Shown piece after piece: positions 33,204 to 41,733 of a DNA stretch of 64,000 nucleotides (the first letter of the stretch is position 1; each line of letters opens with the position of its first letter). Source of the stretch: Streptomyces sp. APSN-46.1 (GTDB lineage Bacteria; Actinomycetota; Actinomycetes; Streptomycetales; Streptomycetaceae). Made by a program: the position numbers and the translations under genes. The notes under the pieces are model-generated. The model saw only the letters and a list, made by a program, of their open reading frames with translations. It was not told the origin of the DNA and made no database searches. Location: contig NZ_JALGRF010000003.1 in the NCBI RefSeq assembly GCF_022815725.1, positions 310,001 through 374,000 of the forward strand, in the 5' to 3' direction.

Positions 33204-33603
33204 CCAGTCCTTCGGTCCCCTTCCGGTCCCCTTCGCCTCCCCGGTCGGCGCCGGCCGGGGAGTTGGGTGAGTCCGTCAGGTTTCGCGTACCGCGGGGTGT
33301 GTGCGGCGCACCACCCCGCGGGGGGACGGCGGTGTCCAGCCGGATCGCCACGGCCGGGACCACGATGTTGGGCATCACATGCGTGTACAGCGCCGCGACC
33401 TGCTCGTCCAGGTCCAGATCGAGCACCTGGGACATCATGTTCAGCCCCGCGTACGCCCCGACGATCATGCGCGACGGCACCACCGGGTCCACGTTCGGCA
33501 GCAGCTCGCCGCGTGCCTTTGCCTCCGACAGCACGGCGACGTGCAGGTCGATCCACGCCTGGTACGGGCCCACGTGGTCCAGGGTCGCCCGCCCGGCCTT
33601 CTC
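33184..33603 (-). pseudogene. C-terminal fragment of a TetR/gamma-butyrolactone-receptor-like regulator
   Basis: The frame starts directly after a TAA (33604-33606) with no start or DNA-binding domain: EKAGRATLDHVGPYQAWIDL, then LLPNVDPVVPSRMIVGAYAGLNMMSQVLDLDLDEQVAALYTHVMPNIVVPAVAIRL. This is the ligand-binding half of ScbR/ArpA-like receptors (the phrase GELLP-VDP and the ending MPNIVVPAV are typical). About 100 N-terminal residues are gone. The C-terminal 45 residues are low-complexity. A remnant, unlikely to be expressed as a regulator. Confidence 0.65.
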
Positions 33604-33619
33604 TTAGCAGGACACGGCA

Positions 33620-33658
33620 AAGAGGCCCGCAGGTCCGTGACGGACCTGCGGGCCTCTT
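33620..33658 (-). terminator. fba terminator
   Basis: AAGAGGCCCGCAGGTCC pairs with GGACCTGCGGGCCTCTT around five bases: a 17-bp perfect stem 14 bp beyond the fba stop. Confidence 0.9.
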
Positions 33659-33671
33659 CGGGCAGCGGCTC

Positions 33672-34694
33672 TTACTTCAGCTTGGTGCCGGTGGAGCGCA
33701 GGTCGGCGCAGGCCACGGTGACGCGCGCGGCCATGCCCGCCTCGGCGGACTTGCCCCAGGTACGGGGGTCGTACTTCGACTTGGTGCCGACCTCGCCGTC
33801 GACCTTCAGGACGCCGTCGTAGTTGCGGAACATGTGGTCCGCGACCGGGCGGGTGAAGGCGTACTGGGTGTCGGTGTCGAGGTTCATCTTCACGACGCCG
33901 TTCTCCAGCGCGGTGGCGATCTCCTCGGCCGTGGAGCCCGAGCCGCCGTGGAAGACGAAGTCGAACGGGGACGCCTTGCCGTACTTCTCGGCGACACCGG
34001 CCTGGAGGTCCTTGAGGAGCTCGGGGCGCAGGACGACGTTGCCCGGCTTGTAGACGCCGTGCACGTTGCCGAAGGAGGCGGCCAGCAGGTAGCGGCCCTT
34101 CTCGCCCAGGCCCAGGGCCTCGGCGGTGCGGATCGCGTCGTCGACGGTGGTGTACAGCTCGTCGTTGATCTCGTGGCTGACGCCGTCCTCCTCGCCGCCG
34201 GTCGGGGTGATCTCGACCTCAAGGATGATCTTCGCCGCGACGGCCTTGGCGAGCAGTTCCTGGCCGATGGCCAGGTTGTCGGCCAGGGTCTCGGCGGAGC
34301 CGTCCCACATGTGCGACTGGAAGAGCGGGTTCAGGCCGCGGGCCACGCGCTCGGCGGAGATGTCGAGCAGCGGACGGACGTAGCCGTCCAGCTTGTCCTT
34401 GGGGCAGTGGTCCGTGTGCAGGGCGACCGTGATGTCGTACTTGGCGGCCACGACGTGGGCGAACTCGGCCAGGGCGACGGCGCCGGTGACCATGTCCTTC
34501 TTGTACTGGCCACCCAGGAACTCCGCACCACCGGTGGAGATCTGGATGATGCCGTCGCTCTCGGCCTCCGCGAAGCCGCGCAGCGCAGCGTGCAGGGTCT
34601 GGGACGAGGTCACGTTGATGGCCGGGTAGGCGAACTTGCCTGCCTTCGCCCGGTCGAGCATCTCGTTGTAGACCTCGGGGGTTGCGATGGGCAT
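33672..34694 (-). CDS. fba: class II fructose-bisphosphate aldolase
   Basis: A 340-residue zinc aldolase of glycolysis and gluconeogenesis. MPIATPEVYNEMLDRAKAG is the family N-terminus, so ATG 34694 is the start although the frame is open further up. Metal and substrate motifs: VALHTDHCPKDKLDGYV (zinc His), EVEITPTGGEEDGV, LAASFGNVHGVYKPGNV, FDFVFHGGSGSTAEEI and VVKMNLDTDTQYAF. The upstream 130 bp contain the parS hairpin. It stands alone with its own terminator. Confidence 0.97.
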   Translation of the reverse strand: MPIATPEVYNEMLDRAKAGKFAYPAINVTSSQTLHAALRGFAEAESDGIIQISTGGAEFLGGQYKKDMVTGAVALAEFAHVVAAKYDITVALHTDHCPKDKLDGYVRPLLDISAERVARGLNPLFQSHMWDGSAETLADNLAIGQELLAKAVAAKIILEVEITPTGGEEDGVSHEINDELYTTVDDAIRTAEALGLGEKGRYLLAASFGNVHGVYKPGNVVLRPELLKDLQAGVAEKYGKASPFDFVFHGGSGSTAEEIATALENGVVKMNLDTDTQYAFTRPVADHMFRNYDGVLKVDGEVGTKSKYDPRTWGKSAEAGMAARVTVACADLRSTGTKLK

Positions 34695-34827
34695 CTGTCC
34701 GCTCCTTGGATGTGCGGGGAGTGTGCTTATTGCGGGCCCTGACCTGGGGGCGACGTCACCGTCGCGCCCATCTTTCCAGACTCCGCCCGACACTCCACCC
34801 CCGTCTGCGCCCCGGATGGCGTGAACC

Positions 34828-34859
34828 GGGCGGAGCGTTTCACGTGAAACACTCCGCCC
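34828..34859. promoter_or_regulatory. parS: parS site (ParB binding) nested in a hairpin
   Basis: GTTTCACGTGAAAC (34837-34850) is the exact 14-bp ParB consensus of actinomycetes. It is flanked by GGGCGGAG and CTCCGCCC, so the whole 32-bp block is an inverted repeat with one mismatched pair. It lies between pyrE (stop at 34965) and fba (start 34694). The flanking stem would act as the pyrE terminator in RNA. The presence of parS fits a position within a few hundred kb of oriC. Confidence 0.9.
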
Positions 34860-34964
34860 GCCCATAAAAGCGCAGGTCAGGGCCGACTCAGGGAGGTCCG
34901 GGACCTTCGCCGCCAGTTGGTTCGGACCATGTCCGAGGGCCGGACACCCCGCCCGGCGGGGGGC

Positions 34965-35504
34965 TCAGGAGAGGCCCAGGTCCTGGAGGTGGTAGCCCGT
35001 GAGGTACGGCAGACCGGCCTCGGCGATGGCGTCGGACGCCCCGCGGTCCACGATCGTGGCGACGGCGACGACCTCGCCGCCGGCCTCCCGGACCGCCTCG
35101 ACGGCGGTCAGCGGGGAACCGCCGGTGGTGGAGGTGTCCTCGACGACCAGGCAGCGCTTGCCCTTCACGTCGGTGCCCTCGATCCGGCGCTGCATACCGT
35201 GCGCCTTCTGCGCCTTGCGGACGACGAAGGCGTCCATGCGCTCCCCGCGTGCGGCGGCGGCGTGCAGCATGGAGGTCGCGACCGGGTCGGCGCCCAGGGT
35301 CAGGCCGCCGACGCAGTCGTAGTCGAGGTCGGCGGTCAGGTCGAGCATGACCTGGCCGACGAGCGGGGCCGCCTCGCCGTCGAGGGTGATCCGACGGAGG
35401 TCGATGTAGTAGTCGGCCTCCCGGCCGGAGGAGAGGATCACCTTGCCGTGCACGACGGCCTTGTCCTTGATCTGCTGCAGAAGCGCATCGCGTACATCAC
35501 TCAT
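34965..35504 (-). CDS. pyrE: orotate phosphoribosyltransferase
   Basis: A 179-residue enzyme of pyrimidine synthesis that makes orotidine 5'-phosphate from orotate and PRPP. KVILSSGREADYYIDLRRITLDG is the family block near the N-terminus; KRCLVVEDTSTTGGS (117-130) is the PRPP-binding loop; VVRKAQKAHG holds the catalytic lysines. The length is usual for the short type. It is the last gene of a minus-strand run after the epimerase gene, with 21 bp between them. Confidence 0.96.
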   Translation of the reverse strand: MSDVRDALLQQIKDKAVVHGKVILSSGREADYYIDLRRITLDGEAAPLVGQVMLDLTADLDYDCVGGLTLGADPVATSMLHAAAARGERMDAFVVRKAQKAHGMQRRIEGTDVKGKRCLVVEDTSTTGGSPLTAVEAVREAGGEVVAVATIVDRGASDAIAEAGLPYLTGYHLQDLGLS

Positions 35505-35525
35505 GGTCCTGAGCTTAATTGCGCG

Positions 35526-36311
35526 CTAGCCGAGCCGTCGCCAGGTCCACGTCGTGGAGATCTCCAGGGGATCGACGGGGGTGACCAGGCGCGGGTGGGT
35601 GTTCAGCCCGTTCGGCGGGCCGGACTGCGGCTCCACGCAGAGGGCCTCGGGCTGCTCGTCGTAGATCACCACCCATTCCTCGCGGCTGGTGATCTTCAGT
35701 TCCAGCGCGCCGGGCCAGGTGAGAGTGACGTCGACGCCGTCGGGCATGCCGAAGCAGTCGTCCCAGGGGCCGGGCTTGGGGTCGATGCGGTGGCCGGTGG
35801 GGAGGTGGTCCGCGCCGCGCTCCTCCTGCCACGCGGGCTCGAAGTCGAGCCGCGCGTCCTCGCCGGTGCCGAGGTTGCGGCGGAACCAGGGGTGCCAGCC
35901 GGCCTGAGCCGGGAAGGAGTCGCCGTACGTCTCGACGGCCATGGAGAGCGTCAGTCCGTCGGCGGTCAGCTCGAAGCTCTGGGTGACCCGGCCGGTCCAC
36001 GGCCAGGGGTCGGTGAGGTCGAAGAAGAAGGCGGCCTCGGTGTCCGTGAGCCGGGCCCGGCGCCAGGCGGTGTCGCGGCCGAAGCCGTGGATGGCGTGCG
36101 GGGGGTGGTTGACCGGGAGCTGGTGGACGACCGCGCCGTCAAGGAACCGCCCGTTCGCGGTGCGTCCGCACCAGGGGACCATCGGGAAGACCCCGAAGTG
36201 CGGGCCGCGGCGCAGCAGCTCGGTCCCGTCGACGCGCAGACTGCTGATCCGGCAGCCGTTGTCCTGGTCGATCCTCAGCTCGGCCCCGCCGGCCCTCAGT
36301 TGCGTACTCAT
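35526..36311 (-). CDS. aldose 1-epimerase family protein
   Basis: A 261-residue galactose-mutarotase-fold protein. RTANGRFLDG and HPPHAIHGFGRDTAWR carry the Arg and His of the sugar site; QAGWHPWFRRNL contains the second His; a Glu near PEALCVEPQSGPPNGLNTHP acts as base in active members. The substrate sugar is not fixed by sequence. It lies directly before pyrE on the same strand. Confidence 0.88.
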   Translation of the reverse strand: MSTQLRAGGAELRIDQDNGCRISSLRVDGTELLRRGPHFGVFPMVPWCGRTANGRFLDGAVVHQLPVNHPPHAIHGFGRDTAWRRARLTDTEAAFFFDLTDPWPWTGRVTQSFELTADGLTLSMAVETYGDSFPAQAGWHPWFRRNLGTGEDARLDFEPAWQEERGADHLPTGHRIDPKPGPWDDCFGMPDGVDVTLTWPGALELKITSREEWVVIYDEQPEALCVEPQSGPPNGLNTHPRLVTPVDPLEISTTWTWRRLG

Positions 36312-36380
36312 GTGATCGAGATTAGGCCAGCGGGCGGCCGGCTCGGCCGGACAGGGCCTGAGCGGCCTCGGGGAGACCGC

Positions 36381-37178
36381 TCAGTGGCGGCGGCGTAGGG
36401 CGCGGCCCAGGACGACCGCCGAGGCGATCGCCAGGGCGGCGGCCGGGGCGATCCAGCGCAGGTTCTGGCCGGCGGTGGTGGCGCTGGGCGCGGGGACCGG
36501 GGCGTAGCGGCCGCGCGGGGGTGCGTGGTCCACCTCCTCGGCGCTGCGGCCGATCATGGTGCGGCGGGCGTGGGCGGCCTCGGCCGGGGGGCGCGGGGTG
36601 CCGCCGAGCTCGTCGAAATCGCCCTCCAGGAAGGGGTCCAGGGACGGGGGCGGCACCTCGGTCTCGAACACGGAGGCGATGATCTCGTCGGTGTCCTCGG
36701 CGTCGGTGTCCTCGGCGTCGGCCGCCTCCGCCTCGGCGACGGGGTCCGGCGCGGCCGCGGCGGCCAGATGGGCGGCGGCCCGGTCCAGGAGGCGGCGTAC
36801 GGCGGTCTCGGTGGCCCCCGGCTCGAAGGCGGCGGCCCGCCCGTCGGCGGTGGCCCCGGCGGTGATGGCCAGCCGGGTCCCGTGCCCCTCCGGGGTCAGC
36901 CGCAGGGTGAGCGCGAGCTTGACCGTCCCGCTGCCCCGGATCTCCGTCCCCTCGCCGTCGACGGCGAACCGGTCCGGGTCCCGCTCGGTGACGGCCAGCG
37001 CCCCCCGGTAGGTCACGGTGTGCCCGCCGACCCGCAGCTTCAGCCGGCCCGACAGGGGTCCGGACGCGGCGTCGGCGTCCTGCTGGAGTCCCGGCACGCA
37101 GCGGGCCACCCGGGCGGGGTCGCGCAGCACGGCGCGGAGGCTGTCGACCGGTACCGGAACGAACACCTGATGCTCCAT
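36381..37178 (-). CDS. SRPBCC/CoxG-like protein with a C-terminal membrane anchor
   Basis: A 265-residue protein. Residues 1-140 are a START/CoxG-type fold: MEHQVFVPVPVDSLRAVLRDPARVARCVPGL then LKLRVGGHTVTYRGALAV and GTRLAITAGATADGRAAAF. An acidic linker with repeats of DAEDTD follows, then a Pro-rich part and a terminal helix (LRWIAPAAALAIASAVVLGR) with an RRRH tail. CoxG-like domains bind hydrophobic ligands or recruit enzymes to the membrane; no carbon-monoxide dehydrogenase genes are near. ATG 37178 fits the family start. Confidence 0.8.
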   Translation of the reverse strand: MEHQVFVPVPVDSLRAVLRDPARVARCVPGLQQDADAASGPLSGRLKLRVGGHTVTYRGALAVTERDPDRFAVDGEGTEIRGSGTVKLALTLRLTPEGHGTRLAITAGATADGRAAAFEPGATETAVRRLLDRAAAHLAAAAAPDPVAEAEAADAEDTDAEDTDEIIASVFETEVPPPSLDPFLEGDFDELGGTPRPPAEAAHARRTMIGRSAEEVDHAPPRGRYAPVPAPSATTAGQNLRWIAPAAALAIASAVVLGRALRRRH

Positions 37179-37281
37179 GCGGCCGAGCCTACCGACGAGT
37201 CGTGCTCCCGCGCCCGGTCCGGCGCGAACCACTTCGCTCCGGGCCCGGCGCCACTGCTGGGGCTCCGCCCCGGACCCCGCG

Positions 37282-37511
37282 CCTCAAACGCCGGCGGGGC
37301 TGGATGTGGCTGGCGTCGGCCCAGAAGTGCGCGCAGCGCAACCCTGGGCCCGGCAGGCTGGATGCGCGCCGCGCAATTTCCAGCCTCGCCGGCGTTTGAG
37401 GCGTGGGGGTCCCCCCGGACGGAGTCTGGGGGAGGTAGCTGGGGGAGAAACCCGGCTCCGCCGGGCACCGGGCTCCGCCCGGACCCGCGCCTCAAACGCC
37501 GGCGAGGCTGG
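37282..37511. repeat. three extragenic repeat copies with alternating orientation
   Basis: CCTCAAACGCCGGCGGGGCTG (37283-37303, minus), CAGCCTCGCCGGCGTTTGAG (37381-37400, plus) and CCTCAAACGCCGGCGAGGCTG (37491-37511, minus) fill a 363-bp gene-free spacer. The plus copy continues with a GGGGGTCCCCCCGGACGGAG tail that recurs at 53023-53077. Opposed copies can fold into long hairpins, which may end transcription of the genes on the right. Nothing else is seen in 37179-37541. Confidence 0.85.
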
Positions 37512-37541
37512 ATGTGGCGACGAGGAGGCTGGATGTGGGGC

Positions 37542-39185
37542 TCAGGAGTATCGCGGGTGCGGCAGTGTGGATGGGGGGAGGTCCGGGACTCTGGTCCGTT
37601 CCGCGTCGCGGGCCGCGTCTCGTAGGGATCCCGTGGACAGCGAGCGCAGCGCGGGGGTGTCTCGGTCCACGCGCAGTTCCGGGACCCGGCCGCGGGCGGC
37701 CAGGACGAAGCCCCAGTCCCGCGGCGGCACGGTGCCGGAGCCCTGCGCCCGGTCGGGTCCGGCGGCGAAGCCCGAGAGGCGGCCGCCCGCGCTGTACGGG
37801 GCGGTCCGCAGCCCGGCGGCGCGCAGCGTCGACTCGACCGTCCAGTACGTCTGCGGCCGGGTCGCCAGGGGCCCCGCGTGCACCGCGAGCCGCCCGCCCG
37901 GGCTCAGGGCGCGCGCGGCCAGCCCGTAGAACTCCTGCGAGTACAGCTTCGTGCTCGGCGTGATGCCCGGGTCGGGGAGGTCGGAGACGATGACGTCGAA
38001 GCGGTCCCGCGCGGCCGGCCCCCGCAGCCAGCGGAACGCGTCCTGCGTGACGACCCCGAGGCGCGGGTCCTCGTACACCCGGCCGTTGAGCGCCGACAGC
38101 ATCGGGTCCGTGCGGGCGAGCTCCACCACGCCGGGGTCGAGCTCGACGACGGTGACGGAGGCGACGTCCCGGTAGCGCAGCACCTCGCGCGCGGCGAGCC
38201 CGTCGCCGCCGCCGAGGACCAGGACCCGGGCGTGCGGGCCGGTCATGGCGGGGTGGACGAGGGCCTCGTGGTAGCGGTACTCGTCGTATCCGCTGACCCG
38301 CAGCCGCCCGTCGAGGAACAGGTCGAGCGAGCGCGGGGAGCCGGTGGAGGGCCCGGTGAGCACCAGTTCCTGCACCCCGCTCTGGACGGCGACCCGCACC
38401 TCCCCGCCGTAGACGGCGCGGCGGGCGACCCGCTCGAAGTCGTCGGCGAGGACGGTGGCCGAGCAGAGCACGGCCAGCACGGTCAGGTTCGCGGAGATCA
38501 GCAGCCAGCGGCAGCGCCGGCTCAGGTCGCGGCGGAACAGCCACAGGACGAGTCCGCCGCCGACGACCACGTTGACGCCGCCGGTGAGCATGGCGCCGGT
38601 CAGCTGGCCGAGCACCGGCAGCAGCAGGAACGGAAAGGCCAGCCCGCCGACCAGCGCGCCCACGTAGTCGGCGGCGAAGAGGTCGGCGACGGCGCCGCCC
38701 GCGTCCTGCCGGCGGATCCGCTGGATGAGGACCATCAGCAGCGGGATCTCCGCGCCGATGAGCACTCCGATGGCGAAGGAGAAGGCGACGAGGGCGGGCC
38801 GGGACTCCCCCAGCCAGGCAAAACTCGCGTACAGCGCCATGGCGGAGAGCCCGCCGACCAGCGCGAGCCCGGCCTCGATGGCGCCGAAGCCGAAGGCGGG
38901 CCGGTGTCTGAGCCGTTTGGCGAGCAGGGAGCCGACGCCCATGGCGAAGACCATGACGGACAGCACGACGGACGCCTGGGTGACGGAGTCACCGATGAGG
39001 TACGAGCCGAGGGCGAGCAGCTCCAGTTCGTATACGAGCCCGCAGGCGGCGCAGACGAACACGGTGGCCAGGACGAGGAGTCGGCCGGTCCGGGGCCGTA
39101 CGGGCAGGGCGGCGGCCGGGACGGTCGCCACGCCCCGCGGCTCCGGTGCCGGGAGCACCCCGCCGGGGGCGGAACGGTCGATCAT
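37542..39185 (-). CDS. membrane-bound spermidine synthase-like protein
   Basis: A 547-residue fusion. Residues ~35-245 hold about seven membrane helices ([31 protein letters not shown] is the first); from ~260 follows a polyamine-aminopropyltransferase/methyltransferase domain: [61 protein letters not shown] (nucleotide site) and [12 protein letters not shown]. The key Asp of the transfer site (SDLPD) is kept. Products in this membrane-fused class are not firmly known. It is transcribed alone, ending in the repeat-rich spacer. Confidence 0.88.
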   Translation of the reverse strand: MIDRSAPGGVLPAPEPRGVATVPAAALPVRPRTGRLLVLATVFVCAACGLVYELELLALGSYLIGDSVTQASVVLSVMVFAMGVGSLLAKRLRHRPAFGFGAIEAGLALVGGLSAMALYASFAWLGESRPALVAFSFAIGVLIGAEIPLLMVLIQRIRRQDAGGAVADLFAADYVGALVGGLAFPFLLLPVLGQLTGAMLTGGVNVVVGGGLVLWLFRRDLSRRCRWLLISANLTVLAVLCSATVLADDFERVARRAVYGGEVRVAVQSGVQELVLTGPSTGSPRSLDLFLDGRLRVSGYDEYRYHEALVHPAMTGPHARVLVLGGGDGLAAREVLRYRDVASVTVVELDPGVVELARTDPMLSALNGRVYEDPRLGVVTQDAFRWLRGPAARDRFDVIVSDLPDPGITPSTKLYSQEFYGLAARALSPGGRLAVHAGPLATRPQTYWTVESTLRAAGLRTAPYSAGGRLSGFAAGPDRAQGSGTVPPRDWGFVLAARGRVPELRVDRDTPALRSLSTGSLRDAARDAERTRVPDLPPSTLPHPRYS

Positions 39186-39307
39186 GAGGGGAACCGTACG
39201 TCACCGCCCACCCGCACCCCGTCACCCACATGGGTGCAAGTGGCTTGCCGTTTCGGCCAGTTGGCGTATCAATGACCGGCCCGCGCGCCCCTCCCGAACC
39301 CGGGCGG

Positions 39308-39850
39308 TTACAGCGCCGCGGACTCCAGGGCCTCGGCCTGGGCGCCCATCCGTACGCCCACCCGGGTGCGGGTGGCGACCAGTTGACCCTCCTGCGGATA
39401 CGCGTGCCAGGTCCGCCAGCGCACCTGCCCCTCGTAACGCTGCGCGAGCATGGCGGTGAAGGCGTGCGGGCTGCCCGGAAAGGTTCCGGCGAGCCCGTTC
39501 GGGTGATCCGCGACGAGCGCGAGCAACTCCTGCGCCCGCCCGGCGAAGGAGCCGCGCGACAGGTTCTCGACCCGCGCGGCGAACTCGTACTCCCAGCCGC
39601 CCAGCCGCTTGGCCACGCCGAGCGGCAGCGGCGTACTGCTGCCGGGCATGCAGGCGACCGTCTCCGAGCAGAGCACCTCGCCCTCCTCCAGGAGTACCTG
39701 ATGGGAGGCTCCGAGCAGGCGCAATTCCACCTTGGCGCCGGACAGTTCGAGGTTCAGCACGGCCAGGGCGGGCAGCGGCTCCCGTCCCAGGGCCCAGGCG
39801 AGATCGGCGGCACGCGTGTCGGTGTAGGTGGTCTGGAGGGTCGTGAGCAT
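39308..39850 (-). CDS. DUF2617 family protein
   Basis: A 180-residue soluble protein. MLTTLQTTYTDTRAADLAWALG starts the family; LNLELSGAKVELRLLGASHQVLL, GWEYEFAARVENL and FTAMLAQRYEGQVRWRTWHAYPQEGQLVATRTRV are conserved strands and an HxYPQ-type segment. It resembles CYTH-like or START-like folds but the function is unknown. ATG 39850 gives the family N-terminus. It is divergent from the next genes across a 300-bp spacer. Confidence 0.82.
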   Translation of the reverse strand: MLTTLQTTYTDTRAADLAWALGREPLPALAVLNLELSGAKVELRLLGASHQVLLEEGEVLCSETVACMPGSSTPLPLGVAKRLGGWEYEFAARVENLSRGSFAGRAQELLALVADHPNGLAGTFPGSPHAFTAMLAQRYEGQVRWRTWHAYPQEGQLVATRTRVGVRMGAQAEALESAAL

Positions 39851-40159
39851 GAGTCGGCTCCGCAAACGCGCGAGGGAGATGGGCCGGGGCCCGCCAGCGG
39901 TAGTCAACGGGTGGGGGGAACCCGGCACGGGTCCACAGGAAGTCCAGGAAGGTCCGAGGACTGGTCTACTCAACCGAGGGAATCATGAAAGGCACGGCAC
40001 TCACAGCGTTTTTACCCAACTTGACGGGGTTTACATCCCCCCGGGGGCTCCTCGGTTCACGTGTTCAACAACATCCGAATTGGGGTCCGAACAAGAAGAC
40101 GCCCGACGGAAGTTGTGCCCGCCGGGCGCCTTCCCTACGCGGTTCCGGGCTGCCCCGTG
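39851..40159. other. 309-bp spacer with a terminator-like hairpin
   Basis: No gene is supported. GACGCCCG (40098-40105) and CGGGCGCC (40123-40130) can pair, 30 bp past the stop of the Cys-rich small protein on the minus strand, likely its terminator. A GTTCACGTGTTCAAC sequence at 40056-40070 shares only the core with parS. Confidence 0.5.
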
Positions 40160-40417
40160 TCAGCTGGAACCGCAGCCCCCGCCGCCACCGCACGAAGACG
40201 ATCCCCCGCAGGACGAGGAGGATCCGCAGGAGGGCGATGAGGAGGACCCGCAGGAGGAGGACGAGGAACCGCCGTCCGACCACCAGCTGCCGCCGCGCCG
40301 TCCGCTCCGTCCGCTCGAACCGGACCGGCGGCCGGACGAACCGCCGCTCCTGGAGCCGACGGCCAGCAGGCAGACGAGAACCACCACACTCACGAAGATC
40401 ACGATGGCCAGGATCAT
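40160..40417 (-). CDS. small membrane protein with a Ser/Gly/Cys-repeat tail
   Basis: An 85-residue protein: an N-terminal membrane helix (MILAIVIFVSVVVLVCLLAV), an Arg/Ser/Gly linker with Trp-Trp, then a tail of about seven CGSSSS/CGG units ending CGGGGGCGSS. Similar Gly/Cys-rich tails occur at the end of TIGR04222-type membrane proteins; here the tail stands with a single helix. ATG 40417 is preceded by AGGGGGCGAGG on the minus strand. The cysteines outside the membrane could bind metal, cross-link or take lipid. Function unknown. Confidence 0.7.
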   Translation of the reverse strand: MILAIVIFVSVVVLVCLLAVGSRSGGSSGRRSGSSGRSGRRGGSWWSDGGSSSSSCGSSSSPSCGSSSSCGGSSSCGGGGGCGSS

Positions 40418-40554
40418 GTCCTCGCCCCCTCTCTCACACCCCGGTCCCCCGGGGAGCGGGATCCCCGCGTCCCGCGTGATGGGGGGATGCCCCCGGGCCA
40501 TCCGCGCCAAAGCACACTTGAGCAACTCCAGAGGTTCGGCACAGGATGGCGCCC

Positions 40555-41733
40555 ATGAGCGCACCCGCGGGCAACAGCCGCCCCTTCCTCAACCGCCGCC
40601 TCGCCGCATTCGGTACGACGATCTTCGCGGAGATGTCGGCGCTGGCCGCCCGCACCGGGTCGATCAACCTCGGCCAGGGCTTCCCTGACACCGACGGCCC
40701 GGCCGAGATCGCCGAGGCCGCCTCCCGCGCGGTCCTCTCCGGCCTCGGCAACCAGTACCCGCCCGGCCCCGGCATCCCGGAGCTGCGCACCGCGATCGCC
40801 GCCCACCAGCAGCGGTTCTACGGCCTCCGCTACGACCCGGACACCGAGGTGCTCGTCACGGCCGGCGCCACGGAGGCCATCGCCGCCGCGCTCCTGGCCC
40901 TCCTCGAACCGGGCGACGAGGTCATCGCCCTCGAACCCTTCTACGACTCGTACGCGGCCTGCATCGCCATGGCCGGCGCGGTCCGCGTCCCCCTCACCCT
41001 GCGCGCCCCCGACTTCCGCCCAGACATCGACGCCCTGAGCGATGCCATCACCCCGCGCACCCGCCTGCTGCTGCTGAACACCCCGCACAACCCGACCGGC
41101 ACGGTGCTGACCCCCGCCGAGCTCGCGGCGATCGCGGAACTGGCCGTCCGCCACGACCTCCTGGTCATCACCGACGAGGTCTACGAACACCTGGTCTTCG
41201 AGGGCTCCCACACCCCGCTGGCCTCGCTGCCCGGCATGCGCGAGCGGACCGTGACCATCTCCAGCGCCGGCAAGACCTACTCGTTCACCGGCTGGAAGGT
41301 CGGCTGGATCACCGCCCCGCCGGAGCTCGTGGCGGCCGTCCGCTCGGTGAAGCAGTTCCTCACGTTCGTCTCGTCCGGCCCGTTCCAGTACGCCGTCGCC
41401 GAGGCCCTCGCCCTCCCCGACACCTACTACGAGGGCCTGCGCGCCGGCCTCGCCGCCAAGCGCGACCTCCTCGCCGACGGGCTCGCGGCGGCCGGCTTCC
41501 GCGTCTTCCGCCCCCAGGGCACGTACTTCATCACCACCGACATCGCGCCCCTCGGCGAGAAGGACGGCCTCGCCTTCTGCCGCGCCCTCCCCGAGCGCTG
41601 CGGGGTCGTCGCCATCCCGAACCAGGTCTTCTACGACGACGAGTCCGCCGGGGCCACCCAGGTGCGCTGGGCCTTCTGCAAGAAGACGGACGTCCTGCAC
41701 GAGGCCGTCGAACGCCTCCAGCGGCTGACATGA
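40555..41733 (+). CDS. class I/II aminotransferase
   Basis: A 392-residue fold-type I PLP enzyme. SINLGQGFPDTDGPAEI, NQYPPGPGIPELRTAI, NTPHNPTGTVL and SAGKTYSFTGWKVGW (Schiff-base Lys about residue 240) match the branch that includes kynurenine/glutamine transaminases and N-succinyl-diaminopimelate aminotransferase. ATG 40555 is preferred over ATG 40546 because AGGATGG lies 5 bp before it. The 3' end overlaps the next gene by 4 bp. With kynU-kynA 8 kb away a kynurenine role is possible but not supported by linkage. Confidence 0.9.
   Translation: MSAPAGNSRPFLNRRLAAFGTTIFAEMSALAARTGSINLGQGFPDTDGPAEIAEAASRAVLSGLGNQYPPGPGIPELRTAIAAHQQRFYGLRYDPDTEVLVTAGATEAIAAALLALLEPGDEVIALEPFYDSYAACIAMAGAVRVPLTLRAPDFRPDIDALSDAITPRTRLLLLNTPHNPTGTVLTPAELAAIAELAVRHDLLVITDEVYEHLVFEGSHTPLASLPGMRERTVTISSAGKTYSFTGWKVGWITAPPELVAAVRSVKQFLTFVSSGPFQYAVAEALALPDTYYEGLRAGLAAKRDLLADGLAAAGFRVFRPQGTYFITTDIAPLGEKDGLAFCRALPERCGVVAIPNQVFYDDESAGATQVRWAFCKKTDVLHEAVERLQRLT

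Noticed and set aside
34695-34865. N-terminal extension of fba
   Set aside because: The frame is open but crosses the parS hairpin and the family N-terminus begins at 34694.
40056-40070. Second parS site
   Set aside because: GTTCACGTGTTCAAC keeps only the TTCACGTG core; both outer halves differ from the consensus.
39985-40479. Plus-strand frame starting MKGTALTAFLPNL
   Set aside because: Mostly Arg-rich antisense of the Cys/Gly/Ser protein; no ribosome site or family.
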